From Martinezella calliandrae (GTDB taxonomy: Bacteria; Pseudomonadota; Alphaproteobacteria; Rhizobiales; Rhizobiaceae), in the NCBI RefSeq assembly GCF_030272695.1, contig NZ_JARFYN010000040.1:1-64000 (forward strand): a stretch of 64,000 nucleotides of DNA, read 5' to 3'. Each line of letters opens with the position of its first letter. Position 1 is the stretch's first letter. Positions 56,347 through 64,000 of the stretch are shown piece after piece. The translations under genes were made by a program, and so were the position numbers. The notes under the pieces were generated by a model that did no database searches, had not been told where the DNA came from, and saw only the letters and a program-made list of their open reading frames with translations.

Positions 56347-57948
56347 TTAGTTGCTCTTACGGTGCACGTTCCAGAAGTACCAAACGGCCACATCGGCGTC
56401 GAAACCCTCGACATCAGCCTTTCGGACTACAGGACTCGAGGACTCTCCGATCAGAACGAACGGAAGGTATTCTGAAGCACGCTTTTGCAGGTCGTGCGTA
56501 ATCGTCTTTTTGTCAGCGTTGCTGGTTGCACTGGTGAAAGCAGATCTCAGTTTCTCAATCTCCTCATCACATGGCCAGCCGAACCACGCCTTGTCGCAAC
56601 TTGCTGCAAGCATCAGATGGGTAATGGGCGAGGAGGCGCCCAATGTGTCCATACTCGAAATCATCAGATTCCAACCGCCGTCTGATACCGGAGCTTTCGA
56701 CGTCCGCCGCGACGTCAACGTCGACCAATCCATCGACTGCAAATCGACCTGCGCACCGATCTTCCGCAACTGTTGAGCCAGATATAGTGCTGCAGCGTGA
56801 TAAGGAGCATAATCGGTTGGATCGAGGATCACGATTGGCTTGCCGTCATAACCAGCTTCGGCGAGTAGTTGTTTTGCCTTGTCAAGGTCGGGTGCACCCC
56901 GATGCCCGGAGTATGCCGCTTCGTCACCATACGGGCTGCCGCAGGTGAGGATCGCATAGCATTCGCGCCACAATTCCGGGTCGCCGGCAACTAGGGGACC
57001 GACCTCCTTCTGGTCGATCAAATAGGTAAGCGCTTCTCGCGCCTTGGCGTTGTTGAATGGGGGATTTGCGAAGTTTGGACGGATGTTTGTCGAATACCAA
57101 ACACCGTTTTCCACTACGAATTTGTCGTCGTTTCTCATGGCAATGGCATTGTCCATTGGCGGAGCTAGCCAAATGTCGTACTGGTCCGTCAACATGGCTG
57201 CCATGGCAGTATTCGGATCAGGGACGTAGGACATTTCAATCTGGTCGAAAACTGCCTCTTTCTTGCCGGCAAGATAGCTAGAAGGATCGTTCCTCGGCAC
57301 AAAGTACGGATTTTTGGCGTAGACTCGCGTTTGGCCGGGTTTCCAGGTGGAAAGGTCAAACATGTACGGCCCCGAACCGGTACCATCAGTCAGAGATTCA
57401 GTTGCGGGAATGGCGGCGACACGCTTTGGCATGATGAAGGCAGGATTTCCCGTCACTCCAGCAAGCGCCGCAGGGACATCGAACGGCTCTTTCAGTTCGA
57501 TGCGGAATGTCACTTCGTCGACCTTACTCATGTCCTTGAGCCTTTCGGCCAACATCACGCCAATCTGATCTTTAGTCGACCAGCGCTTCAGTGATGCAAT
57601 CACGTCATTAGTCGTGATTGGGCCACCGTCCGAAAACTTTAGTTTGTCCCGGAGGGTAATAGTGTAGACCTTCTTATCATCGCTGACATCGACTTTGTCG
57701 GCGAGCGACGGATGGGCAACACCATGCTCATCGAACTCAAACAATTTGTCGTAGATCAGCGCGGCATGTACTTGCGTTAGCGTTGCCGTTGTGACCATCG
57801 GATCGACGGTCTTGAGATCGGCATCCGAAATAACGCGGAGTGTATCCGCCATTGCCCCGCCGGCGAAGAGCATTCCAGCAACGAGGGGGGCAAGAACTGT
57901 GGTTCTGGCGAGACGCGAAAGTGTCGCTTGAGCTGTTTTGACATTCAT
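56347..57948 (-). CDS. dppA: Peptide-binding protein of the ABC transporter (DppA/OppA family)
   Basis: 533 residues with a signal peptide cleaved near AMA/DTLRVISDADLKTVDPM. SBP_bac_5 features: VYTITLRDKLKFSDGGPITTNDVIASLKRW and GSGPYMFDLSTWKPGQT. Delivers peptides or similar ligands to DppBC. It is closely similar along its whole length to the second binding protein at 61146-62744. Confidence 0.93.
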   Translation of the reverse strand: MNVKTAQATLSRLARTTVLAPLVAGMLFAGGAMADTLRVISDADLKTVDPMVTTATLTQVHAALIYDKLFEFDEHGVAHPSLADKVDVSDDKKVYTITLRDKLKFSDGGPITTNDVIASLKRWSTKDQIGVMLAERLKDMSKVDEVTFRIELKEPFDVPAALAGVTGNPAFIMPKRVAAIPATESLTDGTGSGPYMFDLSTWKPGQTRVYAKNPYFVPRNDPSSYLAGKKEAVFDQIEMSYVPDPNTAMAAMLTDQYDIWLAPPMDNAIAMRNDDKFVVENGVWYSTNIRPNFANPPFNNAKAREALTYLIDQKEVGPLVAGDPELWRECYAILTCGSPYGDEAAYSGHRGAPDLDKAKQLLAEAGYDGKPIVILDPTDYAPYHAAALYLAQQLRKIGAQVDLQSMDWSTLTSRRTSKAPVSDGGWNLMISSMDTLGASSPITHLMLAASCDKAWFGWPCDEEIEKLRSAFTSATSNADKKTITHDLQKRASEYLPFVLIGESSSPVVRKADVEGFDADVAVWYFWNVHRKSN

Positions 57949-57990
57949 TTTTGGTTCCCCTTTGTTAAGAGTTATGGCTCGGGCCAGCCG

Positions 57991-59838
57991 TCAGTCTTGT
58001 TTTCCCACTCCGTTTTCCCAGATCATGACGGCGTGTCCGGGCGAGACTTCTCGATACCGGCGTACAGGTGGGACATAGTCTGCAGACCGGATCGGGCTCT
58101 TGATCTCGTCGTTTAAGACGGGACGTTTCTGCAGGCGCCGGGCCGGATCGGCGATCGGCACTGCCGCGAGCAGCCGTTTCGTATAAGGATGCTGCGGATT
58201 CTGGAAAATGGCTTCGCGCGGGCCGATCTCGACAATCTCTCCGAGATACATCACCGCGACGCGGTGGCTAACGCGCTCTACAACGGCCATGTCGTGCGAG
58301 ATGAAGAGATAGGACAGCCCCATGCGGGCTTGAAGTTCAAGCATGAGATTGACGACCTGCGCCTTCACCGAAACGTCGAGCGCGGAGACAGCCTCGTCGG
58401 CCACGATCAGCCGCGGCTCGAGCGCGAGTGCACGCGCGATGCAGATACGCTGACGCTGCCCCCCTGAAAACTCGTGCGGGAAGCGGTTTGCCATGTCCGG
58501 TGAGAGACCGACCCGCAACAAGAGATCGGCGACCCTGTCGCGTGCATCCGAACGGTTGGCTATACCATTCACCACCAGGGGCTCGGCTATCGCAGTGTCG
58601 ATTTTCATTCGCGGGTTTAGCGACGCAAACGGATCCTGAAAGATCATCTGCATACGCTTGCGCTGTTCCCGCAGTTCACCGTGGCTAAGCTTGAGCATAT
58701 CGACGCCGTCGAGCAGCACGGAGCCGGAGGAGGGTTCGATCAGCCGCATCACGGTGCGGCCGGTCGTAGATTTCCCGCAGCCCGATTCACCAACCAAGGC
58801 CAACGTCTCTCCGCTCTTGATGTTGAAAGAGACGTTCTCTAACGCGTGTACCCAGCCTTTCACAGACGACAACAGGCCGGAGCGAATTTCAAACCGCTTG
58901 GTCAATCCCCCAACTTCCAGGACTGCACGTTCGGTCGCCTTGACCGTGGCGAGCATTTCGGCTGGTGCGTCGGATTCACCGGTCGCCCGATCGAAGACTG
59001 GGAAGCGCATCGGACGGGCGCAGCCCTTCATCGAGCCAAGCTTTGGAACCGCCGAGAGCAATGATCGCGTGTAGGGCTGAGTGGGATTCTTGAAGATGTC
59101 CCCTGTCAGACCAGTCTCTATCGCTTTGCCGTTGTACATCACCACCGTTCGCTCAGCGATTTCGGCAACCACGCCCATGTCGTGGGTGATAAAGAGAACA
59201 GACATACCCTCCTCTTTCTGCAACTCCTTGATCAGTTCCAGGATTTGAGCTTGGATCGTCACGTCGAGGGCGGTGGTCGGCTCGTCAGCGATGAGCAGCT
59301 TCGGCTTGCATGCCAACGCCATAGCGATCATCACGCGCTGGCGCATGCCGCCTGAGAATCGGTGTGGGTACTCGTGAAAGCGCGATTTCGCCGCCGGGAT
59401 CCGCACTTTCTCCAAGAGTCGTATGGTCTCAGCCTCTGCTTCCGCCCGTGATAGACCGCGATGCAAGATCAGCGCCTCAGCGATCTGGAAGCCGATGGAC
59501 AGCACCGGGTTCAATGAAGTCATGGGCTCCTGGAAAATCATCGCAATTTCATTGCCGCGGATGCGGCGCATTTCCGCATCCGAGAGCGGAAGGAGTTCCC
59601 TGCCCTCAAGTCTGATCGATCCTTCCACCCTGCTCAAGCCTGGCGTATTAAGCCGCATGATGGAGAGTGCAGTGACACTTTTGCCCGAACCCGACTCGCC
59701 CACTACGGCAACCGTTTCTCTTGGCCCGATCTCGAAAGAAACACCATCTACTATGGGCTTCCAGCGCCCCCCAATTCGGAAGGAGGTGACTAGACCCGAA
59801 ACCGCAAGTACGGCATGGCTCGTCCGCTGCTCAGGCAT
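57991..59838 (-). CDS. Fused peptide ABC ATPase, DppD-DppF
   Basis: 615 residues from MPEQRTSHAVLAVSGLV with GGAG nearby; the frame is open upstream to 59922 but into the dipeptidase gene. Two complete ATPase halves: Walker A GESGSGKSVTAL and GESGCGKSTTGR, signatures FSGGMRQRV and FSGGQRQRI, Walker B LLIADEP and LIVADEA. The first half ends with the OppD-type cysteine-poor extension. Such DppDF fusions are common in rhizobial peptide importers. Confidence 0.94.
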   Translation of the reverse strand: MPEQRTSHAVLAVSGLVTSFRIGGRWKPIVDGVSFEIGPRETVAVVGESGSGKSVTALSIMRLNTPGLSRVEGSIRLEGRELLPLSDAEMRRIRGNEIAMIFQEPMTSLNPVLSIGFQIAEALILHRGLSRAEAEAETIRLLEKVRIPAAKSRFHEYPHRFSGGMRQRVMIAMALACKPKLLIADEPTTALDVTIQAQILELIKELQKEEGMSVLFITHDMGVVAEIAERTVVMYNGKAIETGLTGDIFKNPTQPYTRSLLSAVPKLGSMKGCARPMRFPVFDRATGESDAPAEMLATVKATERAVLEVGGLTKRFEIRSGLLSSVKGWVHALENVSFNIKSGETLALVGESGCGKSTTGRTVMRLIEPSSGSVLLDGVDMLKLSHGELREQRKRMQMIFQDPFASLNPRMKIDTAIAEPLVVNGIANRSDARDRVADLLLRVGLSPDMANRFPHEFSGGQRQRICIARALALEPRLIVADEAVSALDVSVKAQVVNLMLELQARMGLSYLFISHDMAVVERVSHRVAVMYLGEIVEIGPREAIFQNPQHPYTKRLLAAVPIADPARRLQKRPVLNDEIKSPIRSADYVPPVRRYREVSPGHAVMIWENGVGKQD

Positions 59839-59893
59839 GGTGAGGAGCTCCGTTTTAGATTTGGGGGGCGCTTTCAACTCAAGAACCACAGCG

Positions 59894-60910
59894 TCACTCC
59901 CCCCACACTTGGCGGAAGACACGCATCCAGTTCAACCCTAATATCTTCCGGACATCGGCCTCCTTGTAGCCCCGGCGAAGTAGCCCCTGTGTCATCCCGA
60001 GCAACATGTCAGGCGTCTCAATCTCAGGGGGGTTGTAATGAGGGGGGCGCGGATAAGCTTCCCGGCTCCAGTCGCCAACATTAACGTAGTGTTCCCACTC
60101 GCTGATGACAAAGTTGACTTCAGAGAAGGGAAGAGTTCCCCACCAATAATCGAGGCCTAAGCCGACGTGATCGATTCCAACGAGCGACACGAAATGATCG
60201 ATATGCCCGATCAGATCGTCAAGCGAGGGTCGGGCTGGACCGTTGTTGCCCGGCACAACGAACTGAGGGACGGCGGTGACACCAACAAGACCGCCCGTGG
60301 CTGCTGCAGCCTTCGCCTGGTCGTCCTGGATGTTTCTTCTGCTCGGAAACAGAGCGGCAGAATTTGAATGCGAGAACACCGCGGGTTGTGTTGTCAACGA
60401 CAAGGCATCCATTGTGGTTCTGTAGCCGGTATGGGTACAATCGACAACTATTTTGTTTTCGTTCAGCCGTCGGACAAGGTTCTTACCGAAGGTGCTAAGC
60501 CCTTCATCGCGGTCCTCTTCGCATCCGCTTCCGACATAATCCCGTCGGTTGTAGGTCAGTTGCACCATGCGCAACCCGAGGGATTGAAACGCCTCGACGA
60601 GATCGAGATCGGTTTGAAAAGGTCCGGTGCCCTGGAAATGAAACAGGATCCCCATTTGTGCGTCGCGTTTGGCGGCCTCGATGTCTGATGCCGTCCGAAC
60701 AAGCTTTAGATCTTTCCTTGACCGGATAAACCGTAACCAACTCCCAATGCCATGAAGTGCGTGCGCGGGAGAGTCGGTCCCCGCGGAAATAGTGGGGGCC
60801 ACACAAGTCACCCCGCCCGCATTATAAGAATCCACATATTTCTTCCTATCTAGAAGCGGCGCAACCGCATCAATTACGATTGCATCTCGGTGAATTCTCT
60901 CAGCGTCCAT
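59894..60910 (-). CDS. Membrane-dipeptidase-like protein (peptidase family M19)
   Basis: 338 residues with the M19 barrel pattern: RMVQLTYNRRDYVGSGCEEDRDEGLSTFGKNLVRRLNE, VVDCTHTGYRTTMDALS, AVFSHSNSAALFPSRRN and GIDHVGLGLDYWWG. The usual first metal motif H-x-D near the N-terminus (DGHND in family members) reads DAVAPLL here, so one metal site is changed. Family members hydrolyse dipeptides, often with a D-residue. First gene of the transporter operon, with GGATCC operator sites just upstream. Confidence 0.88.
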   Translation of the reverse strand: MDAERIHRDAIVIDAVAPLLDRKKYVDSYNAGGVTCVAPTISAGTDSPAHALHGIGSWLRFIRSRKDLKLVRTASDIEAAKRDAQMGILFHFQGTGPFQTDLDLVEAFQSLGLRMVQLTYNRRDYVGSGCEEDRDEGLSTFGKNLVRRLNENKIVVDCTHTGYRTTMDALSLTTQPAVFSHSNSAALFPSRRNIQDDQAKAAAATGGLVGVTAVPQFVVPGNNGPARPSLDDLIGHIDHFVSLVGIDHVGLGLDYWWGTLPFSEVNFVISEWEHYVNVGDWSREAYPRPPHYNPPEIETPDMLLGMTQGLLRRGYKEADVRKILGLNWMRVFRQVWGE

Positions 60911-60960
60911 ACCGTCCTCTCAACTAAAATGTTGCTGATTGCTCATTTTCTTCATCCAAC

Positions 60961-61007
60961 CACTTGGATCCAGCGTTGTCAATACCTTGTAGATTGGATC
61001 CAATTAG
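60961..61007. promoter_or_regulatory. Paired GGATCC operator sites before the M19/transporter operon
   Basis: Two sites 30 bases apart centre to centre: CACTTGGATCCAG (ggatcc 60966-60971) and CTTGTAGATTGGATCCAATTAG (ggatcc 60996-61001). A third weak GGATCC lies at 61061. The 30-base spacing is about three helical turns, so a regulator could bind both on one face. The start of the M19 gene is about 55 bases downstream of the nearer site. Confidence 0.6.
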
Positions 61008-61102
61008 AAAGTTATGCCTGAGCCGACGCCCATCAGCCTTATCTGCTAAACACAATCGAAGGATCCAAAGTGTTCAGGCGGATTGGTCCACGATGGCATA
61101 CA

Positions 61103-61134
61103 GCCACTTGTCAACTTTCGACGTGACGAGTGGC
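61103..61134. terminator. Hairpin after the second binding-protein gene
   Basis: GCCACTTGTCA and TGACGAGTGGC form an 11-base stem with one mismatch and a 10-base loop, 12 bases past the stop of the gene at 61146. No U-run follows, so it may be a terminator, an mRNA-stabilising stem, or part of the operator region. Confidence 0.4.
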
Positions 61135-61145
61135 TCTAGGCGAGG

Positions 61146-62744
61146 CTAATTGCTCTTTCGCGTGATGTTCCAAAAATACAGTCTAGGAGCCGCAGCGTTG
61201 AACCCTTCCAGATCTGAGCGATGGACACGGGCGTAATTGGATTCGCCAGTCAATATAAACGGCAGGTATTCCGACGCACGCTTCTGTAGCTTGTAGGCTA
61301 CTTGTTTCCGCTGGGTATCATCATTAGCCTCGATAAAAGCGGCTCGAAGTTTTTCGATTTCCTCATCGCATGGCCACCCAAACCAGGCATTTTCGCAGTT
61401 GGATGCCAGTTGCAGATGCCGGAGCGGTGACGTGGCGGCTTCCCCCTCCATGATCGAACTGAACATATTCCACCCACCTTCCGATGCTGGCTTCTTTGAG
61501 ATGCGACGTGATGCCAAGGTCGACCAATCCATTGATTGCACGTCCACATTGGCATCGATCTTTCGAAGTTGCGCGGCCACATAAAGCATTTGGGCATGAT
61601 CGAACGCCGCATCGGTCGGATCTAGGATTACAATTGGCTCTCCCTTGTAGCCACTTTCTTCCAGGAGCGTTTTGGCCTTGTGATAATCGGCAGGGCCGCG
61701 ATGGCCGGTATAGGCGGAATCGTCTCCATATTTACTGCCGCACTTTAAATAGGCGTAGCATGTATGCCAGAATTGCGGATCGCCTACTGAGAGGAGGTTG
61801 ATCTCGCTTTGATCTATGAGGTATGTGAGCGCTTCGCGTGCCTTGACCTTGTTGAAAGGTGGAACGAGATAGTTCGGACGGATGTTGCCCTGGGCGGGAG
61901 TCCCCTTATCAACAACCAGATCTGGATTTTCGCGCAGTGCCAATACGCTGTCCATCGGAGGCGCCGACCAGATGTCGAACTTGCCCGTTAACATACCCGC
62001 CAGCGCCGTATTCGGATCCGGAACGTAAGAGATCTCAATCTTATCGAAAGTCGCAACTTTTCGACCGGAATAGTAGCTAGGCGGTTCCTTTCTTGGGACA
62101 TAAAACGGATTCTTGGTGTACTCGCGGGTTTGACCAGCCCTCCAGCTCGACAAGTCGAACATATATGGACCAGAACCGGTTGCATCCGTTAAAGCATCGG
62201 TTGGCGCGTTTGTCGCAACCCGTTTCGGCATAATGAAGGCAGGGTTTCCGGTAATGCCGGCGAGCGCCTCTGGAACATCGAAAGATCCGTTCATTTCAAT
62301 GTGAAATGTCTGGTCATCGATCTTAGTCATGTTCTTGAGCCGCCCGGCAAATAATAGGCCAGTAACGTCTCGCGAGGACCACCTCCTAAGCGACTGGATC
62401 ACGTCGTCGGTCGTGAGGGAGCTCCCATCCGAAAATTTCAAGCCTTCCCGGAGGGAAATTGTGAAAGATTTCAGGTCTTCGCTTGCTTCCACCTTTTCAG
62501 CGAGTTCAGGTTGAGGCGAACCGCCCTCGTCCATTTCGAAGAGCTTGTCATAAATTAGATAAGCATGAACCTGGGTGTCCCAGGATGTGGTGACCATCGG
62601 ATCAGCTGTCTTCATGTCGCCATCTGCGATCACGCGAAGCGTGTCTGCAGCGGCCGGACTGGCCACCTTTAGCCCGATAGTGAGGCAGGACAGCAAGGTA
62701 GTCTGGATCAGTGTTCTCGCGCTGATCTTAAAATTGTATTTCAT
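61146..62744 (-). CDS. Second peptide-binding protein (paralog of DppA)
   Basis: 532 residues, signal peptide ending near PAAA/DTLRVIADGDMKTADPM. Nearly all landmarks match the binding protein at 56347-57948, including YTITLREGLKF-like SFTISLREGLKFSDGSSLTTDDVIQSLRRW and AGITGNPAFIMPKRVA. It is monocistronic, with its own GGATCC operator 72 bases upstream. It probably feeds the same DppBC permease with a different ligand range. Confidence 0.92.
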   Translation of the reverse strand: MKYNFKISARTLIQTTLLSCLTIGLKVASPAAADTLRVIADGDMKTADPMVTTSWDTQVHAYLIYDKLFEMDEGGSPQPELAEKVEASEDLKSFTISLREGLKFSDGSSLTTDDVIQSLRRWSSRDVTGLLFAGRLKNMTKIDDQTFHIEMNGSFDVPEALAGITGNPAFIMPKRVATNAPTDALTDATGSGPYMFDLSSWRAGQTREYTKNPFYVPRKEPPSYYSGRKVATFDKIEISYVPDPNTALAGMLTGKFDIWSAPPMDSVLALRENPDLVVDKGTPAQGNIRPNYLVPPFNKVKAREALTYLIDQSEINLLSVGDPQFWHTCYAYLKCGSKYGDDSAYTGHRGPADYHKAKTLLEESGYKGEPIVILDPTDAAFDHAQMLYVAAQLRKIDANVDVQSMDWSTLASRRISKKPASEGGWNMFSSIMEGEAATSPLRHLQLASNCENAWFGWPCDEEIEKLRAAFIEANDDTQRKQVAYKLQKRASEYLPFILTGESNYARVHRSDLEGFNAAAPRLYFWNITRKSN

Positions 62745-62815
62745 ATCACTCCCCCCGTTTCAGCTTTGGGTAACTAGCTATTCAACGTCGTGCCTCACTC
62801 CTCAACGAGGCCTGC

Positions 62816-62836
62816 TTTGGATCCAATCTACAATTC
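62816..62836. promoter_or_regulatory. GGATCC operator upstream of the second binding-protein gene
   Basis: TTTGGATCCAATCTACAATTC, the reverse-strand form of the GTAGATTGGATCCAA element seen upstream of dadA and of the M19 operon. Centre 62819-62824. Confidence 0.6.
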
Positions 62837-63393
62837 AAAATTAGAGATGTCTACAAAATCTGGCATAAAAAGCTCAAGTGTCGATCTTGTTCGTTCCGCC
62901 GAGACAGTCGTGCTCCGTCCGATCCTCTTCAAAGGTTTCTAAAGTACGCTCGCCTTGCCAATCGCAACTCCTTGGGGCGACCGGGTCACAGTCCTCGAAA
63001 ATGCGGTTCGGGAGCTATTTGTCACTCATGAGCTACCAGAAGGTTCCCTAAGGGTGCAGTTCGGGTGCGGAGACAGGAACCTCACGTGAACCTCTCGCTC
63101 AGCTTGAGTTTCGGCGTGACCAGCCTGAGCGAGGATGGGCACCGCATGCGCGCAGTTATTAACGCCGGCGTGATTTAGGCGAGGTGCTCCAGCACGAGAC
63201 GGTGCACTCGTCCTGAGACAGGAGGTCGAAGAACGAACGATGTCCGTGCGGAGCAAGCACCTTGCCGGTCCTCGCCGCATCCGAGCGCGAGCCGCCGTTA
63301 TAAATAGGGGTAAGAAAACCGCAACCGCCGAACCCGACGCAGCCTTGGGATTCCATGAAGGCAGAGCTGATTCGGAAAAACCGGACAGCAAGG
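62837..63393. other. No recognisable gene
   Basis: 557 bases between the operator and the IS3-type remnant. Open frames here are short and not family-like. Probably debris between mobile elements. Confidence 0.4.
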
Positions 63394-63892
63394 ATAAGTG
63401 GAATTTCTGCCTGACTTTGGCTTAGATGCCGGAAACAGGAGATACCATGACGAGACGACCGCGCCGGAGCCACAGCCCGGCTTTCAAGGCGAAGGTGGCG
63501 CTTGCCGCCATCAGGGGTGAACAGACGCTGGTGGAATTGTCGCAGCAGTTCGACGTGCTGCCAATCAGATCAAGCAGTGGAAGGACCAGCTCCTTGAGGG
63601 GGCGACAGGCGTTTTCGGCGATGACGCCAAAGCGGAACCGGCGGCTCCGACCGTGGATGTCAAAACCCTCTATGCCAAGATTGGAGAACTGACGCTTGAG
63701 AACGATTTTTTATCCGGTGCGCTCGGCAAAGCCGGACTGCTGAGCGGAAAGAAATGATCAATCGCGAGCACAAACTGTCGATCGTGCGCCAGGCGAAGCT
63801 TTTCCCTTGACCGGCAGACGCCGGATCAGGCTTACTTCAACGCGCTGACAACGATGATGGTGCCGGCATAATCGAGGCGGAAATCCACTTAG
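63394..63892 (+). mobile_element. Internally deleted IS3-family element
   Basis: About 500 bases bounded by imperfect inverted ends: ATAAGTGGAATTTCTGCCT on the left and AGGCGGAAATCCACTTAG on the right. It contains a frameshifted orfA. OrfB is reduced to its start (MINREHKLSIVRQAKLF, ATG at 63754) joined to its end (TPDQAYFNALTTMMVPA, stop at 63871). About 0.8 kb of orfB is missing compared with complete relatives. Confidence 0.7.
63447..63757 (+). pseudogene. IS3-family OrfA, frameshifted
   Basis: From MTRRPRRSHSPAFKAKVALAAIRGEQTLVELSQQFDV, the IS3 OrfA helix-turn-helix. A frameshift near 63560 follows; the rest continues in another frame as QIKQWKDQLLEGATGVFGDDAKAEPAAP and KIGELTLENDFLSGALGKAGLLSGKK. 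The overlapping ATGA to orfB is kept. Confidence 0.85.
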
Positions 63893-64000
63893 CGAAACGT
63901 CGCAAGCTGTTCAGACAAACCGAGCCACCTCTGGCAGGGAACGACGCTCGTTAGCATGTTTCGCCATATAGCAGGCGTATAGCGTTCATCCCACGACCCG

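Noticed and set aside
61146..62744. GGATCC sites as chance BamHI sequences
   Set aside because: The match extends well beyond the six bases (GTAGATTGGATCCA in three places) and always falls in promoter regions of one functional cluster, so chance was judged less likely. Kept as a finding, not as proof.

Overview
The window reads as an accessory replicon (most likely a large plasmid) of a Rhizobium/Agrobacterium-group alphaproteobacterium. The basis is the rhizobial imp-type type VI secretion (T6SS) locus, IS elements and passenger genes typical of rhizobial plasmids (IS66 with a pRiA4b ORF-3-like gene and DUF6429, IS110, IS21, a bacterial group II intron, DUF736, DUF4236), and high-GC coding sequence throughout. 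No rRNA, tRNA, CRISPR array or replication origin was seen.

Region 1 (1-25.7 kb) is a T6SS locus organised around one divergent intergenic region. Leftward run hcp, tssA, tssB, tssC, tssE, tssF, tssG, tssJ, tssK, tssL, tssM and a stump of tagF. A textbook sigma-54 (-24/-12) promoter faces hcp, and an inverted repeat lies at enhancer distance behind it. Rightward run a DUF2169/pentapeptide-repeat protein, a second pentapeptide-repeat protein, a DUF4150 PAAR-like tip protein, a short VgrG, a separate protein resembling a detached VgrG stalk, a DUF3540 protein, a TPR protein and a small unknown protein. No clpV/tssH is present. The left edge is a recombination scar where tagF is cut and joined to the 3' end of an outer-membrane efflux gene.

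Region 2 (26.2-30.4 kb) holds mbtH and a lone C-A-T-TE non-ribosomal peptide synthetase of EntF layout. Its A-domain pocket reads as serine. No siderophore precursor genes accompany it.

Region 3 (30.8-44.4 kb) is a patchwork of decayed genes (HxsC radical-SAM tail, DUF4236 with two frameshifts, DUF736 tail, ScpB tail) between intact defence and addiction genes: a TOTE-type primase-helicase, an AbiL/RloAB-like pair, HigBA, HipBA and a DUF433/VapC pair. Nearly all of the defence and addiction genes are on the + strand. One MFS transporter is also here.

Region 4 (44.6-49.5 kb) is a graveyard of mobile DNA: a frameshifted tyrosine recombinase fused to a truncated group II intron, then IS66, IS110 and IS66 fragments with passenger genes.

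Region 5 (50.0-62.8 kb) is a coherent catabolic cluster on the minus strand: an extra peptide-binding protein, then M19-like dipeptidase / fused DppDF ATPase / DppA / DppB / DppC, a decayed metallo-beta-lactamase-fold gene, then D-amino-acid dehydrogenase / hydroxyproline 2-epimerase / DUF1445 hydro-lyase. A shared palindromic element centred on GGATCC (extended form GTAGATTGGATCCA) sits upstream of each of the three transcription units. This suggests one GntR-type regulator, encoded elsewhere, and uptake plus breakdown of small peptides or imino acids such as hydroxyproline. The window ends in an internally deleted IS3-family element.
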